A stretch of DNA of 64,000 bases from Prevotellaceae bacterium (lineage in GTDB: Bacteria > Bacteroidota > Bacteroidia > Bacteroidales > Paludibacteraceae). The DNA lies in assembly GCA_020636675.1 (NCBI GenBank), contig JACJXK010000013.1, positions 1 through 64,000 of the forward strand, read 5' to 3'. Shown piece by piece: positions 28,012-36,130 of this stretch. A program made the translations under genes and the position numbers. The notes below the pieces were generated by a model. It was not told the origin of the DNA. It saw nothing but the letters and a program-made list of their open reading frames with translations, and did no database searches. Numbering within the stretch: the stretch's first letter is position 1; every line of letters starts with the position of its first letter.

Positions 28012-28890
28012 TCAGAAATATTTCACCTCTTTTCCTACAATGGAAGTGAGCAAGTTATTAACAAGTCTACTTGCGCCTATACGGAAAAGTTCAGGTTTCA
28101 ACCACTCCTCGCCCAATATATTTTGAACCAAAGTATAATACTTCACCGCATCCTCCGTTTCGGAAACTCCGCCTGCAATCTTGACACCTACTTTCGATCC
28201 ATTTTTAGTATTGAACTCCTTTATAGCTTTACACATAACATAAGCAGCCTCTAATGTGGCTCCTTTTGGCCCTTTTCCGGTCGATGTCTTGATGAAATCT
28301 GCTCCGGCTACCATTGCAACCACTGCCGCCTTCTTAATGGTCTCAGCGTTCTTTAAAAGGCCTGTTTCTAAAATCACCTTCAATTTAGCGTCACGGCAAG
28401 CCTCCTTTATCTCCGAAAGTTCGTTATACACCTCCTCCAAGTTGTCCGAAACGATTTTACCGACAGGTATCACCACATCTATTTCGGAAGCTCCTTCCAT
28501 AACCGCCATCGAAACCTCGGCAATCTTCACCTCTATGAAAGTCTGCGAATTTGGAAAACCTCCGGCCACCGATACAATCTGTATATCTTCCTGTAAAGTA
28601 TCCTTTACCGTAGAGACAAAAGAAGGATAAACACAGATGCCGGCCGGATGAGGTAAAATTTCGAAATCATCGTCAAAATCATTTACTTTACGGACCAAAT
28701 TAGATATATCCTCAACCGTATCTTCAGTATTCAAAGAAGTAAGATCGACAAGACTTATCAACTTGCTATAAACAGACTTTTCCATATTTTTACGGAAATT
28801 GTCTGCCACAATCTTCTCCACGTCGGCCGCCACATTCCTGTCGGTCAACGAAAAATCATATTCTTCTAAAAGTGCATCAAATCTATCCAC
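28012..28890 (-). CDS. deoC: Deoxyribose-phosphate aldolase
   Basis: A 292-residue class I aldolase that cleaves 2-deoxyribose 5-phosphate to acetaldehyde and glyceraldehyde 3-phosphate in deoxynucleoside catabolism. The Schiff-base lysine is in FIKTSTGKGPKGATLE, the second active-site lysine in VGVKIAGGVS, and the core strands KVILETGLL and EIDVVIPVGKI fit the TIM barrel. The N-terminus is longer than in E. coli DeoC, as is common in Bacteroidota. The start is GTG at 28890. It is the last gene of the leftward nadA-mazG-deoC set (gap 35 bp to the gene upstream). Confidence 0.93.
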   Translation of the reverse strand: MDRFDALLEEYDFSLTDRNVAADVEKIVADNFRKNMEKSVYSKLISLVDLTSLNTEDTVEDISNLVRKVNDFDDDFEILPHPAGICVYPSFVSTVKDTLQEDIQIVSVAGGFPNSQTFIEVKIAEVSMAVMEGASEIDVVIPVGKIVSDNLEEVYNELSEIKEACRDAKLKVILETGLLKNAETIKKAAVVAMVAGADFIKTSTGKGPKGATLEAAYVMCKAIKEFNTKNGSKVGVKIAGGVSETEDAVKYYTLVQNILGEEWLKPELFRIGASRLVNNLLTSIVGKEVKYF

Positions 28891-28925
28891 TATATCAATT
28901 TTTTAATGATTATCTAAAAAATACT

Positions 28926-29267
28926 TTATTCACTACCCTTGTCAAATAATTTCTTGTTTTCTAAATGTCGAGTTGCATCTCTCTTTGTCTTCTTCTCTAA
29001 ATTCATTTTAAAGGCCTCTGTGAGGTTTACTCCTGTCTGGTTGGCCAAACATACCAATACCCACAAGACATCCGCCATTTCGTCCTCTAAATGGTATTTA
29101 AGGTCACTCTCCTTGCTCGACTGGTCTCCGTACTTACGAGCCATGACCCGAGCCAGCTCTCCTACCTCTTCCATGAGAACCGCCGTATTGGTCAATTCGC
29201 TGAAATAACGGACGCCGTACTTCCTTATCCAATCGTCTACAGATTTCTGAATTTCGTCCAAATCCAT
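28926..29267 (-). CDS. MazG-like nucleotide pyrophosphohydrolase
   Basis: A 113-residue all-alpha NTP pyrophosphatase. The metal-binding glutamates are present as VLMEEVGELARV and, 30 residues on, LEDEMADVLWVL, the ExxE-x(n)-ExxD pattern of MazG/dUTPase-2-like enzymes. Such single-domain proteins remove non-canonical nucleotides. It lies 43 bp downstream of nadA and 35 bp upstream of deoC on the same strand. The substrate is not known. Confidence 0.85.
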   Translation of the reverse strand: MDLDEIQKSVDDWIRKYGVRYFSELTNTAVLMEEVGELARVMARKYGDQSSKESDLKYHLEDEMADVLWVLVCLANQTGVNLTEAFKMNLEKKTKRDATRHLENKKLFDKGSE

Positions 29268-29310
29268 AACTTAAAAATGAATTTCAATAACAAATAGTTT
29301 AGCTAAAAGA

Positions 29311-30246
29311 TTACAAACCCAATTTAGCACTGATCTCCAGCATCTTTTTTATCGGCTTCACCGCTTCTTTAGCCACTTCCGGATCGACCAAAATTTCAGG
29401 CTGTTCGTCTCTCAATGCTTTATATACCTTTTCAACCGTATTCAACTTCATATAGTTGCAATCGTTGCAGGCACAAGTACTGTCGTTTGGTGGAGCAGGA
29501 ATGAATACCTTATCCGGAGCCTGTTTCTGCATCTCATGCAAAATACCGCTCTCAGTGGCAACTATAAATTCCTTTTTATCCGATTTGACCGCAAATTTCA
29601 ATAAAGCCGCCGTAGAACCTACATGGTCTGCTACTGTCAAAACAGTCTTTTTACATTCCGGATGGGCAAGAACCAAAGCGTCCGGATATTGTTTTTTCAA
29701 TTCTATGATCTTCTCAACCGAAAACTGTTCGTGTACGTGACAAGCTCCGTCCCAAAGCAACATGTTACGTCCAGTAACGCTATTGATATAGTTGCCTAAA
29801 TTACGGTCGGGTCCAAATATGATTTTCTCGTCTTTCGGAAAACTCTCCACAATCTGTTTTGCGTTGGATGATGTCACAACAACATCCGTCAAAGCTTTCA
29901 CGGCTGCCGTTGTATTCACATAAGAAATCACGGTATATCCCGGATGTGCTTTCACGAACGCTTCGAACTGATTTGCCGGACAACTATCGGCCAACGAACA
30001 ACCGGCAGCCATATCCGGAACCAGAACTTTCTTGTCTGGACAAAGAACCTTTGCGGTCTCACCCATGAAATGTACTCCACAAAGAACAATGATGTCAGCA
30101 TATGTCTTGGCAGCTTGTTGTGCCAATGCCAAACTGTCTCCCACATAATCGGCTATATCCTGAATGTCTCCTGTCTGGTAATAATGACCCATAATGACAG
30201 CGTTCTTTTCTTTCTTGAGTCTTTCTATTTCTTTTACGTAATCCAT
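29311..30246 (-). CDS. nadA: Quinolinate synthase
   Basis: A 311-residue [4Fe-4S] enzyme that condenses iminoaspartate and dihydroxyacetone phosphate to quinolinate in de novo NAD synthesis. Substrate-binding histidine in MGHYYQ and cluster cysteines in VLCGVHFMGETAK, GACHVHEQF (with the preceding LLWDG) and CACNDCNYMKLN are visible. Length is normal for the short NadA type. nadB and nadC are not adjacent. It is the first gene leftward of the proposed origin and is transcribed away from it. No clear -7 box was pinned down upstream. Confidence 0.95.
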   Translation of the reverse strand: MDYVKEIERLKKEKNAVIMGHYYQTGDIQDIADYVGDSLALAQQAAKTYADIIVLCGVHFMGETAKVLCPDKKVLVPDMAAGCSLADSCPANQFEAFVKAHPGYTVISYVNTTAAVKALTDVVVTSSNAKQIVESFPKDEKIIFGPDRNLGNYINSVTGRNMLLWDGACHVHEQFSVEKIIELKKQYPDALVLAHPECKKTVLTVADHVGSTAALLKFAVKSDKKEFIVATESGILHEMQKQAPDKVFIPAPPNDSTCACNDCNYMKLNTVEKVYKALRDEQPEILVDPEVAKEAVKPIKKMLEISAKLGL

Positions 30247-30880
30247 AAGCTAAAACTTTTTGAACTTTCTCTTTTCTCTTTATATATTATATATTTCTTT
30301 TTTTTTAATAAATAAAAATATGATGATTATTATAAGCTGTTGATAAGGTTGATAATTTTTTCAGATTTATCTTGCAAAATCCGTTATTAAAAATATTAAT
30401 CGGAGTTATCAATATCGCTTCTTGATATAAATCATTACAGATTAGAGCTTCTTGATATTTATCAACAATATTAACAACAGAACAAAGTTACTAATAAAAT
30501 CGACTTACACACCTGTTGATATTGTATAAAAACGGTTGATTAAAAACCCGAAAGTTTTTCTAAATAATTTTGAAAGTTGATAAGCTTGCCACTATATATG
30601 AATTTTCGAATTTTGAAAATTTAGTTTTCATTTTTTCTTATCCAGTTATCACAAGTTATTAACACCCTTTTTATTGTGTTTTGTGAATAGTTATCAACAG
30701 AAAAACGGGGTGAAAGTAGTTCTTTTTGTTGTTTTACTATAGAGTGTTTTTATGTCCGTCAAAACGGAGTCTAAATTTAAATATGATAATTTACAATAGC
30801 AGTTGTTTTATGTAGAAAAAAGTATTTGAATATTAAGAAGTAAAGTTATGTAAATAAAAATTTACTTCATTCCAAACCTT
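30247..30880. other. Candidate chromosomal replication origin (oriC)
   Basis: A 630-bp gene-free, AT-rich interval between divergent genes. The 9-mer TTATCAACA, one base from the classical DnaA box, occurs exactly three times: 30338-30346 (minus), 30459-30467 (plus) and 30691-30699 (plus). Near variants are at 30347-30355, 30406-30414, 30514-30522, 30575-30583, 30638-30646 and 30646-30654. The first 85 bp are almost pure A/T and could be the unwinding element. Base skew on the + strand shifts across this interval, and four parS-like sites lie 7-10 kb away. dnaA itself is not in the window. The identification is inference from these converging signs. Confidence 0.7.
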
Positions 30881-31066
30881 AAAAAATAACTTGTGACGTT
30901 TTTGATAAAATGCCGGCGAATAAAGGCGAGTGTCCGCCTGCCGACGGTGAGACTTTTTTTTAATGTTACCCACATCCATTTATTTCCCCCTACGGAATGT
31001 ATATTCATGACAATAGCCTGATGAAATCTCCACACAAGATGTAATTAACTTTACCAAGTGATTATG
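30878..31066 (-). repeat. Interspersed repeat, copy D (short complete form)
   Basis: About 190 bp with both family ends. On the minus strand: AATCACTTGGTAAAGTTAA, ACATCTTGTGTGGAGATTTC, CATTCCGTAGGGGGAAATA, CACCGTCGGCAGGCGGACAC, then GGCATTTTATCAAAAACG and TCACAAGTTATTTTTTAAGG. It directly abuts the candidate origin on one side and copy E on the other. Confidence 0.8.
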
Positions 31067-31073
31067 AAATAAT

Positions 31074-31525
31074 AACTAAGTAATCGGCAAAAAAACAACT
31101 TATGACGATTTTGACGAAATGCCATAGGCATTATCTCTTTGTAGAGGGGGAAATAGGCATCGGCAAACGCATTCCGGAGGAATGCACCATACACGACAAT
31201 CATTTCTGTCCTCCTGCCGGACGGGCACTTACTTTTCTCCGGCAAGAAAAGTAAGCAAAAGTGCCTGCGCTGTTGCCCGCTTTCCGGGAGGTACGGCACG
31301 TCCCTCCGAAAAAACCTTTTTTATTCCCTCGTACCTCGGGCAAAAAGGTTTTTTCACGCTGCGGCACGCACCTCCCCTCCTCCGCGGCCAAAGGCGAGTG
31401 TACGCCTGTCGAAAAAGAGACGTTTTAGAAATCATGTTCAAAAATCCACGAAATGTTTGCTGTCAATGCAATGATACTTTCAAGATGTTTCGAACTTTAG
31501 TAAGTTATTTCTTCATAATAACTAA
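31074..31525 (-). repeat. Interspersed repeat, copy E (long form)
   Basis: About 450 bp, nearly the same as copy K but inverted relative to it. It contains the family ends, the GCCGCGGAGGAGG box, and a central module absent from short copies: an AACCTTTTT...AAAAAGGTT stem, a CTTACTTTTCT...AGAAAAGTAAG stem, and palindromes GCATTCCGGAGGAATGC and ATGCCTATGGCAT. Frames of 60-115 codons inside it are fully overlapped by the palindromes and look non-coding. Confidence 0.85.
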
Positions 31526-31595
31526 ATAAAGTAAATTGAATGCAGATACGGTATTTTTTCGTCTTCTTTTCTTCAGAACGGACATAGTTTATAGT

Positions 31596-31603
31596 TATTT
31601 TTG
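31596..31603 (+). promoter_or_regulatory. -7 promoter box for the polysaccharide deacetylase
   Basis: TATTTTTG, 43 bp upstream of the ATG at 31647, just outside repeat E. Confidence 0.45.
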
Positions 31604-31646
31604 TCAGCATATAGATTATTATGGATTTTAGAATTCTGATGAAGTT

Positions 31647-32687
31647 ATGGTAAAATATTGTTGCTTATTGACCGGTGCTCTGTTGTACCTATCTGGTACT
31701 GTGTCGGCGCAGAAAAAAGATTATATGCCGGTTGCGGAAGAAAACTATAAGATATGTAATTGGAAAGATAATAAAAGTGCGGCCGTAGTGCTTACGTTCG
31801 ATGATTGGACTCCAGGCCATCCCGCCATTGTTGTTCCTCAGTTGCAGAAACGCGGAATGGTAGGCACTTTCAACATAATCACCTCTACGGTGAAAGATTG
31901 GGCACCTTTGAGGGAGGCGGCGAAGGCTGGAAATGAAATGGCCAACCATACGGCGACGCATCCTTACGTAAATAGTTCTTCCCTTTACCAAAAAGAGGTA
32001 TTTGATGCGAAAAATAAAATAGAGAAGGAAATAGGATCTCCGGTTTTTACTTTTGCCTATCCTTTCGGAGCCTTTTACGATAGTTTGATCGTATGTTTAA
32101 AAAAATCCGGTCATATAGCAGCCCGTGGTGTATACGCTCCTTCGTCCGATGAAAGTTATTCATTCTATTTTTTAGGTAAGGACTATTATAATACCTATGC
32201 TTATGGTATGAAGACGGAGACTACAATAGATGAATTTGTCTCACAGATAGAAAATGTGGTTAAGAACGGTGGTTTGTTAACATATCTCTATCATAGTGTT
32301 TATAATGGAAAAGTGAAGGATTTTAGTTACGCATGGGTGTTGGATTCTGACTTTTCACTTCAGCTCGATACGCTCGCTTCCTATAAGGATAAGGTGTGGA
32401 TAACCACTTATGCCGACGCCATCAAATATCATAAAGAGGCGGTTTGTGCCCAACTTTTCGAGACAAGGAGTGCGTATTATGCTAAGAGAATTTTTGTTCT
32501 GAAGGATACTTTGGACAATAAGGTATATGACCAACCTCTGACCATCATTCTGAATGTGGGGAATATAAAAACTTATGGTGTGAGCCAAAATTCCGTGAAT
32601 CTGCCTTTTAAATATATTTCTGATAGTGAGATACAATTTGAAGCAGTGCCTGACTCCGGTGAAATATTGATAGATCAAGGAATGTGA
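31647..32687 (+). CDS. Exported polysaccharide deacetylase (NodB homology domain)
   Basis: A 346-residue exported protein. Signal peptide 1-~21 (ending GTVSAQ) precedes a NodB/CE4 domain with motif 1 LTFDDWTPGH, motif 2 NHTATH (H-x3-H metal ligands) and motif 3 FAYPFGAFY, then a beta-rich C-terminal ~80 residues. CE4 enzymes remove N- or O-acetyl groups from peptidoglycan, chitin oligomers or xylan; the substrate here is unknown. It is the first gene to the right of the proposed origin and is transcribed away from it. The next gene is 71 bp downstream with its own -7 box. Confidence 0.85.
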   Translation: MVKYCCLLTGALLYLSGTVSAQKKDYMPVAEENYKICNWKDNKSAAVVLTFDDWTPGHPAIVVPQLQKRGMVGTFNIITSTVKDWAPLREAAKAGNEMANHTATHPYVNSSSLYQKEVFDAKNKIEKEIGSPVFTFAYPFGAFYDSLIVCLKKSGHIAARGVYAPSSDESYSFYFLGKDYYNTYAYGMKTETTIDEFVSQIENVVKNGGLLTYLYHSVYNGKVKDFSYAWVLDSDFSLQLDTLASYKDKVWITTYADAIKYHKEAVCAQLFETRSAYYAKRIFVLKDTLDNKVYDQPLTIILNVGNIKTYGVSQNSVNLPFKYISDSEIQFEAVPDSGEILIDQGM

Positions 32688-32730
32688 CTTATACGTTGAC
32701 AAAGAAAAGACATGGAGTCCATTAATTTGT

Positions 32731-32738
32731 TATTTTTG
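32731..32738 (+). promoter_or_regulatory. -7 promoter box for the 51-residue small protein
   Basis: TATTTTTG, 20 bp upstream of the ATG at 32759. Confidence 0.5.
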
Positions 32739-32758
32739 CATGACGAAAAGAGAATAGG

Positions 32759-32914
32759 ATGGCAGATAATTATTTAGAAAAACATTACGAACAATATTTG
32801 GTAAGGAAAGCGGCTTGGGAGAAAGCCCGCAAGTTGGGGCTGATCAGAAAGAAGACAAACGCTTCTTCCCAACCTTCCCAAGAACGGAAGAAGGATGATC
32901 TGTCAGAAAAATGA
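32759..32914 (+). CDS. Small charged conserved-type protein (51 residues)
   Basis: An ATG frame MADNYLEKHYEQYLVRKAAW...SEK, rich in Lys, Glu and Arg and predicted helical in its first half, with a polar tail. The MADNYLE start resembles a small family often found in Bacteroidales genomes and sometimes mislabelled dehydrogenase; this is from memory. A -7 box sits just upstream. No function can be given. It stands alone between the deacetylase and the metal-uptake-like locus. Confidence 0.6.
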   Translation: MADNYLEKHYEQYLVRKAAWEKARKLGLIRKKTNASSQPSQERKKDDLSEK

Positions 32915-33048
32915 TGGATTAGTCAAATTTATAAATTAATAATGGGAGATTTATAGAATTAAAAAAACATATAAATACGTAGATTGTTGATGATTGATAT
33001 GAAAAATATTGTCAACTTTGTATGGTTGTTTTAATCATTTTTTGAAAA

Positions 33049-33363
33049 GTGGATAGATTGACGAAAAATAGGATTCTGGTGGTATGGCTTTTTTTAGCCA
33101 TATTCTCATTGCCTTTTGTTGTCAAGACTGTTCATATATATCATCTGGATGAGGAACATGGTTGTTGTGCGGATGCCAATCACCACGATAGCGGCACATG
33201 TCCTGTGTGTCAGTTCACTTTATCCTCATTTACCGAGAGTCCGCTTTTCTCTTATGATTTTAAGGTAACGGTTGTTTACTCAAAGCCGTATATTTCGTTT
33301 TGTGATAAGATATATAGACATGATTTAAATTCCTATGCTCTTAGGGCACCTCCTGTGATATAA
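33049..33363 (+). CDS. Small exported or membrane-anchored protein with CC and CPVC motifs
   Basis: A 104-residue protein starting at GTG (33049). A hydrophobic segment (residues ~8-28) is followed by a stretch rich in metal-binding residues: HIYHLDEEHGCC, NHHDSGTCPVCQF. The CPVCQF motif after a membrane segment recalls the DUF2946-type proteins found beside metal-linked TonB receptors. It lies 78 bp before a TonB receptor and two genes before a His-rich lipoprotein-like protein, so a role in zinc or copper handling is plausible. That role is inference; no ligand has been shown. Confidence 0.65.
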   Translation: MDRLTKNRILVVWLFLAIFSLPFVVKTVHIYHLDEEHGCCADANHHDSGTCPVCQFTLSSFTESPLFSYDFKVTVVYSKPYISFCDKIYRHDLNSYALRAPPVI

Positions 33364-33441
33364 GAACATCTACATTTTTTTTAAGGGGAAGCTATTCATT
33401 CCATTATTTCCCTATTCATTTTTTTATAAATAATGTACATT

Positions 33442-35598
33442 ATGCGTAACGGTTTTCTTACCGGTATGCTGATGTTTGCGTCTATCTCCTCTATATCTGC
33501 ACAGAAGGAAGATTCTGTGATGACGGGTACTTTGGATGAGGTAGTTGTGCGTAGTTCATATAAGAGGACCTGTTCTCTCAATACAGTTCAACATGTTGAC
33601 GTATTGGAGAAGACTTTCTTTCGTGAGCATTTTACGGGCAATTTGACGCAGACGTTGGGTCATATTCCGGGAGTGCATTCCATGGATATCGGTGCGGGAT
33701 TTTCAAAACCCATGATTAGAGGTATGGGTTTCAGTCGCATCTCGGTGATTGAGAATGGCATCAAACAGGAAGGTCAGCAATGGGGTGCCGACCATGGTTT
33801 GGAGATGGATGCCTTTGGTGTGGGTCGCGTCACGGTACGTAAAGGTCCTTCTTCCCTACTCTATGGCAGCGATGCTATGGGTGGAGCCATCGAGATAACA
33901 CAGATTCCTCCTCCCTCCGAAAACCAGTGGTTGGGCGAGGTTGATCTGTTGGGCAAAAGTGTCAACGGCACATTGGGCGCATCGTTGATGGTGGGGTGTA
34001 AAAAAGGTGGTTGGTTTTCCAAATTCCGTTTTTCCGAGCAGCATTTTGGCGATTATCATGTTCCTACAGACACGGTGGTGTATCTCACCCAAAGGTTACC
34101 AATTGAGGGAGAGAAGTTGAAGAATACGGCCGGATTGGAACGTGACGCCAGTTGGTATGTAGATTATAGGAAGGGACGTTATCAGGCTAATGTGGCTGTG
34201 AGCGATGCTTACCAGAAGGTGGGTTTCTTTTCCGGAGCTCATGGAATACCGGATGCTGCACAGTTGAAGGATGACGGCAATTCCAGAGATATTGATTTGC
34301 CATACAGTACGGTCAATCATCTGAAGTTGACCGCTCACCAGCAGTATGGATGGGGGCGTACCTTCGGGTACCTGGATCTTGGATTCCAAAACAATCACCG
34401 TGAGGAATGGAGCCTTTTCCACACACATTATGGAACACAAACACCGCCAGAGACCAATCCTAACAAGGAGTTGGAGTTTTCTCTGAATACATTCAGTTCG
34501 TCGCTAAAGATAAGGAATTTCTCTCATGACAATTGGGAACATACGTCGGGTTGCGATTTTCAATATCAGGAAAATGAGATTGGCGGATATTCGTTTCTTT
34601 TGCCTGAATATGACCGCCTCATGTGCGGGTTGCTTTGGCTGAGCACATGGAAACCCACATCAAAACTATCGTTTAGCGGAGGTATCCGCTATGACCATGG
34701 GAGGCTAAACATAGCGGCCTATCAGGATATATATCTGGCGGCCTATCTTTCGGGTCAAGGTTACGGAGGTGATGTTTTGGAATCCTATCGTTGGCGTAGC
34801 TATGCGGTGGAGCGTGATTTCGGAGATTTTTCAGGCTCTTTGGGTTGTGTGTGGAATCCGGTTGCCAGCACTCTTTTTAAGATGAATGTAGGACGTAGCT
34901 TTCGGCTGCCTGGAGCAAATGAGTTGGCTTCTAACGGTATGCATCATGGCACATTCAGACATGAGCAAGGCAACGCTTCCCTTGCTACCGAGCAGGGTTG
35001 GCAATTAGATATCTCCTATACATACGAATGTAATGGATTATATTTTATGCTGACACCATTCGGCAGCTGGTTCAGTAACTATATCTATTTGAAACCCACT
35101 GGCGAATGGTCCATTCTTCCGCATACGGGACAGATTTACCGATATACGGAGGCGCAGGTTACTTTTGTAGGACTTGAGATGGAGTTCAGTGTCAATTTTC
35201 TCCGTCATTTCACCTATAAAGTAGATGGGGAATATGTGCGCAGCCGTAATCTGGATGAGCATATTCCTCTCCCCTTCTCTCCTCCTGCCTCCATGTGTAA
35301 TAGTGTGGCTTGGCAAAAAAAGTATTTTCGCATCTATGCGGAGTGGCAAGGCGTGATGGCCCAGCATGAGGAGTCGCGTAACGAAGAGTCAACCCCAGGA
35401 TATAATCTTTGGAATATGGGGGCCACATTCAATATTCCGATTTCCAAAACAGAGTTGGAGTTGACGCTTTCCGCACAAAACATTTTGGATAATAGATATT
35501 ATAATCATTTGAGTTTTTATAGGAAAATGGAGATTCCTGAACCGGGTCGAAATTTCCAATTACTAATTAAAGTACCTTTTAAAATTAAGAAGAAATGA
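33442..35598 (+). CDS. TonB-dependent outer membrane receptor, probably for a metal
   Basis: A protein of about 718 residues. Signal peptide (MRNGFLTGMLMFASISSISAQ) is followed by a short TonB-box-like TLDEVVVR, a plug domain (TLGHIPGVHSMDIG...MIRGMGFSRISVIENGI...GADHGLEMDAF...VRKGPSSLLYGSDAMGGAIEI) and a barrel ending with a C-terminal aromatic-rich strand. There is no N-terminal carboxypeptidase-like domain and no SusD partner, so it is not a glycan (SusC) receptor. His-rich loops and the two flanking metal-motif proteins suggest zinc, copper or another cation complex, as in ZnuD-like receptors. ATG at 33433 would add three residues. It overlaps the next gene by 4 bp (ATGA). Confidence 0.85.
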   Translation: MRNGFLTGMLMFASISSISAQKEDSVMTGTLDEVVVRSSYKRTCSLNTVQHVDVLEKTFFREHFTGNLTQTLGHIPGVHSMDIGAGFSKPMIRGMGFSRISVIENGIKQEGQQWGADHGLEMDAFGVGRVTVRKGPSSLLYGSDAMGGAIEITQIPPPSENQWLGEVDLLGKSVNGTLGASLMVGCKKGGWFSKFRFSEQHFGDYHVPTDTVVYLTQRLPIEGEKLKNTAGLERDASWYVDYRKGRYQANVAVSDAYQKVGFFSGAHGIPDAAQLKDDGNSRDIDLPYSTVNHLKLTAHQQYGWGRTFGYLDLGFQNNHREEWSLFHTHYGTQTPPETNPNKELEFSLNTFSSSLKIRNFSHDNWEHTSGCDFQYQENEIGGYSFLLPEYDRLMCGLLWLSTWKPTSKLSFSGGIRYDHGRLNIAAYQDIYLAAYLSGQGYGGDVLESYRWRSYAVERDFGDFSGSLGCVWNPVASTLFKMNVGRSFRLPGANELASNGMHHGTFRHEQGNASLATEQGWQLDISYTYECNGLYFMLTPFGSWFSNYIYLKPTGEWSILPHTGQIYRYTEAQVTFVGLEMEFSVNFLRHFTYKVDGEYVRSRNLDEHIPLPFSPPASMCNSVAWQKKYFRIYAEWQGVMAQHEESRNEESTPGYNLWNMGATFNIPISKTELELTLSAQNILDNRYYNHLSFYRKMEIPEPGRNFQLLIKVPFKIKKK

Positions 35599-36074
35599 AA
35601 ACAAGTTTGAAGATTTTGAATCTGTGCCTTTTGGCAGTCTCTTTTTATGCATTTTCGTCTTGTGATGACGACAAGAATGATGGTGATGTGACCAAACCTA
35701 TCATCAATTTGGAGGAGCCTGCCGAGGGTGATACATTGAAAATAGGAGCCGGCATCCATTTTGAGATGGAGTTGTCTGATGATGAGATGTTGAAATCCTA
35801 CAAAGTGGATATCCATTCTAACTTTGATGGTCATGTACATTCGGAGTCGTTGAAAGTAGCCAGCGGAACGGTAGATTTCACATACAATCATTCTTGGGAT
35901 GTTTCCGGAAAGAAAAACACCCATATTCACCATCATGAGATTGTTATTCCTGTGGATGCCACTCCTGGAAAATATCACCTGATGGTCTATTGTACGGACG
36001 AGGCAGGAAATGAGTCGTACATAGCCCGCAATGTTGTTTTAAGCACTGAGGTGGAAGACGACCATGACGAATAG
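35595..36074 (+). CDS. His-rich DUF4625-like lipoprotein
   Basis: A 159-residue protein with a lipoprotein signal peptide (LAVSFYAFSSC, Cys ~22) and an Asp-rich linker (DDDKNDGD). The rest is a beta-sandwich with many histidines (FDGHVHSES, KKNTHIHHHEIV, ...EDDHDE) and fits DUF4625. It should sit on the outer membrane or surface. The start overlaps the receptor stop, showing translational coupling, so it probably works with that receptor, for instance as a metal-capturing surface protein. Followed by a terminator. Confidence 0.75.
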   Translation: MKTSLKILNLCLLAVSFYAFSSCDDDKNDGDVTKPIINLEEPAEGDTLKIGAGIHFEMELSDDEMLKSYKVDIHSNFDGHVHSESLKVASGTVDFTYNHSWDVSGKKNTHIHHHEIVIPVDATPGKYHLMVYCTDEAGNESYIARNVVLSTEVEDDHDE

Positions 36075-36082
36075 AAAAACAG

Positions 36083-36114
36083 AAAGGGAGGTACCGAAAA
36101 GCACCTCCCTTTTG
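36083..36114. terminator. Terminator between the receptor locus and aroA
   Basis: AAAGGGAGGT and ACCTCCCTTT arms with a 10-base loop and a short T run, between convergent genes. Confidence 0.85.
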
Positions 36115-36130
36115 TTATGGTTATACCGTG

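Noticed and set aside
31051..31529. Frames of 60-115 codons inside repeat E (with similar ones in repeat K at 54125-54582)
   Set aside because: They follow the palindromes on both strands and occur equally in both orientations; frames of this kind are often annotated as hypothetical proteins but look like repeat DNA.
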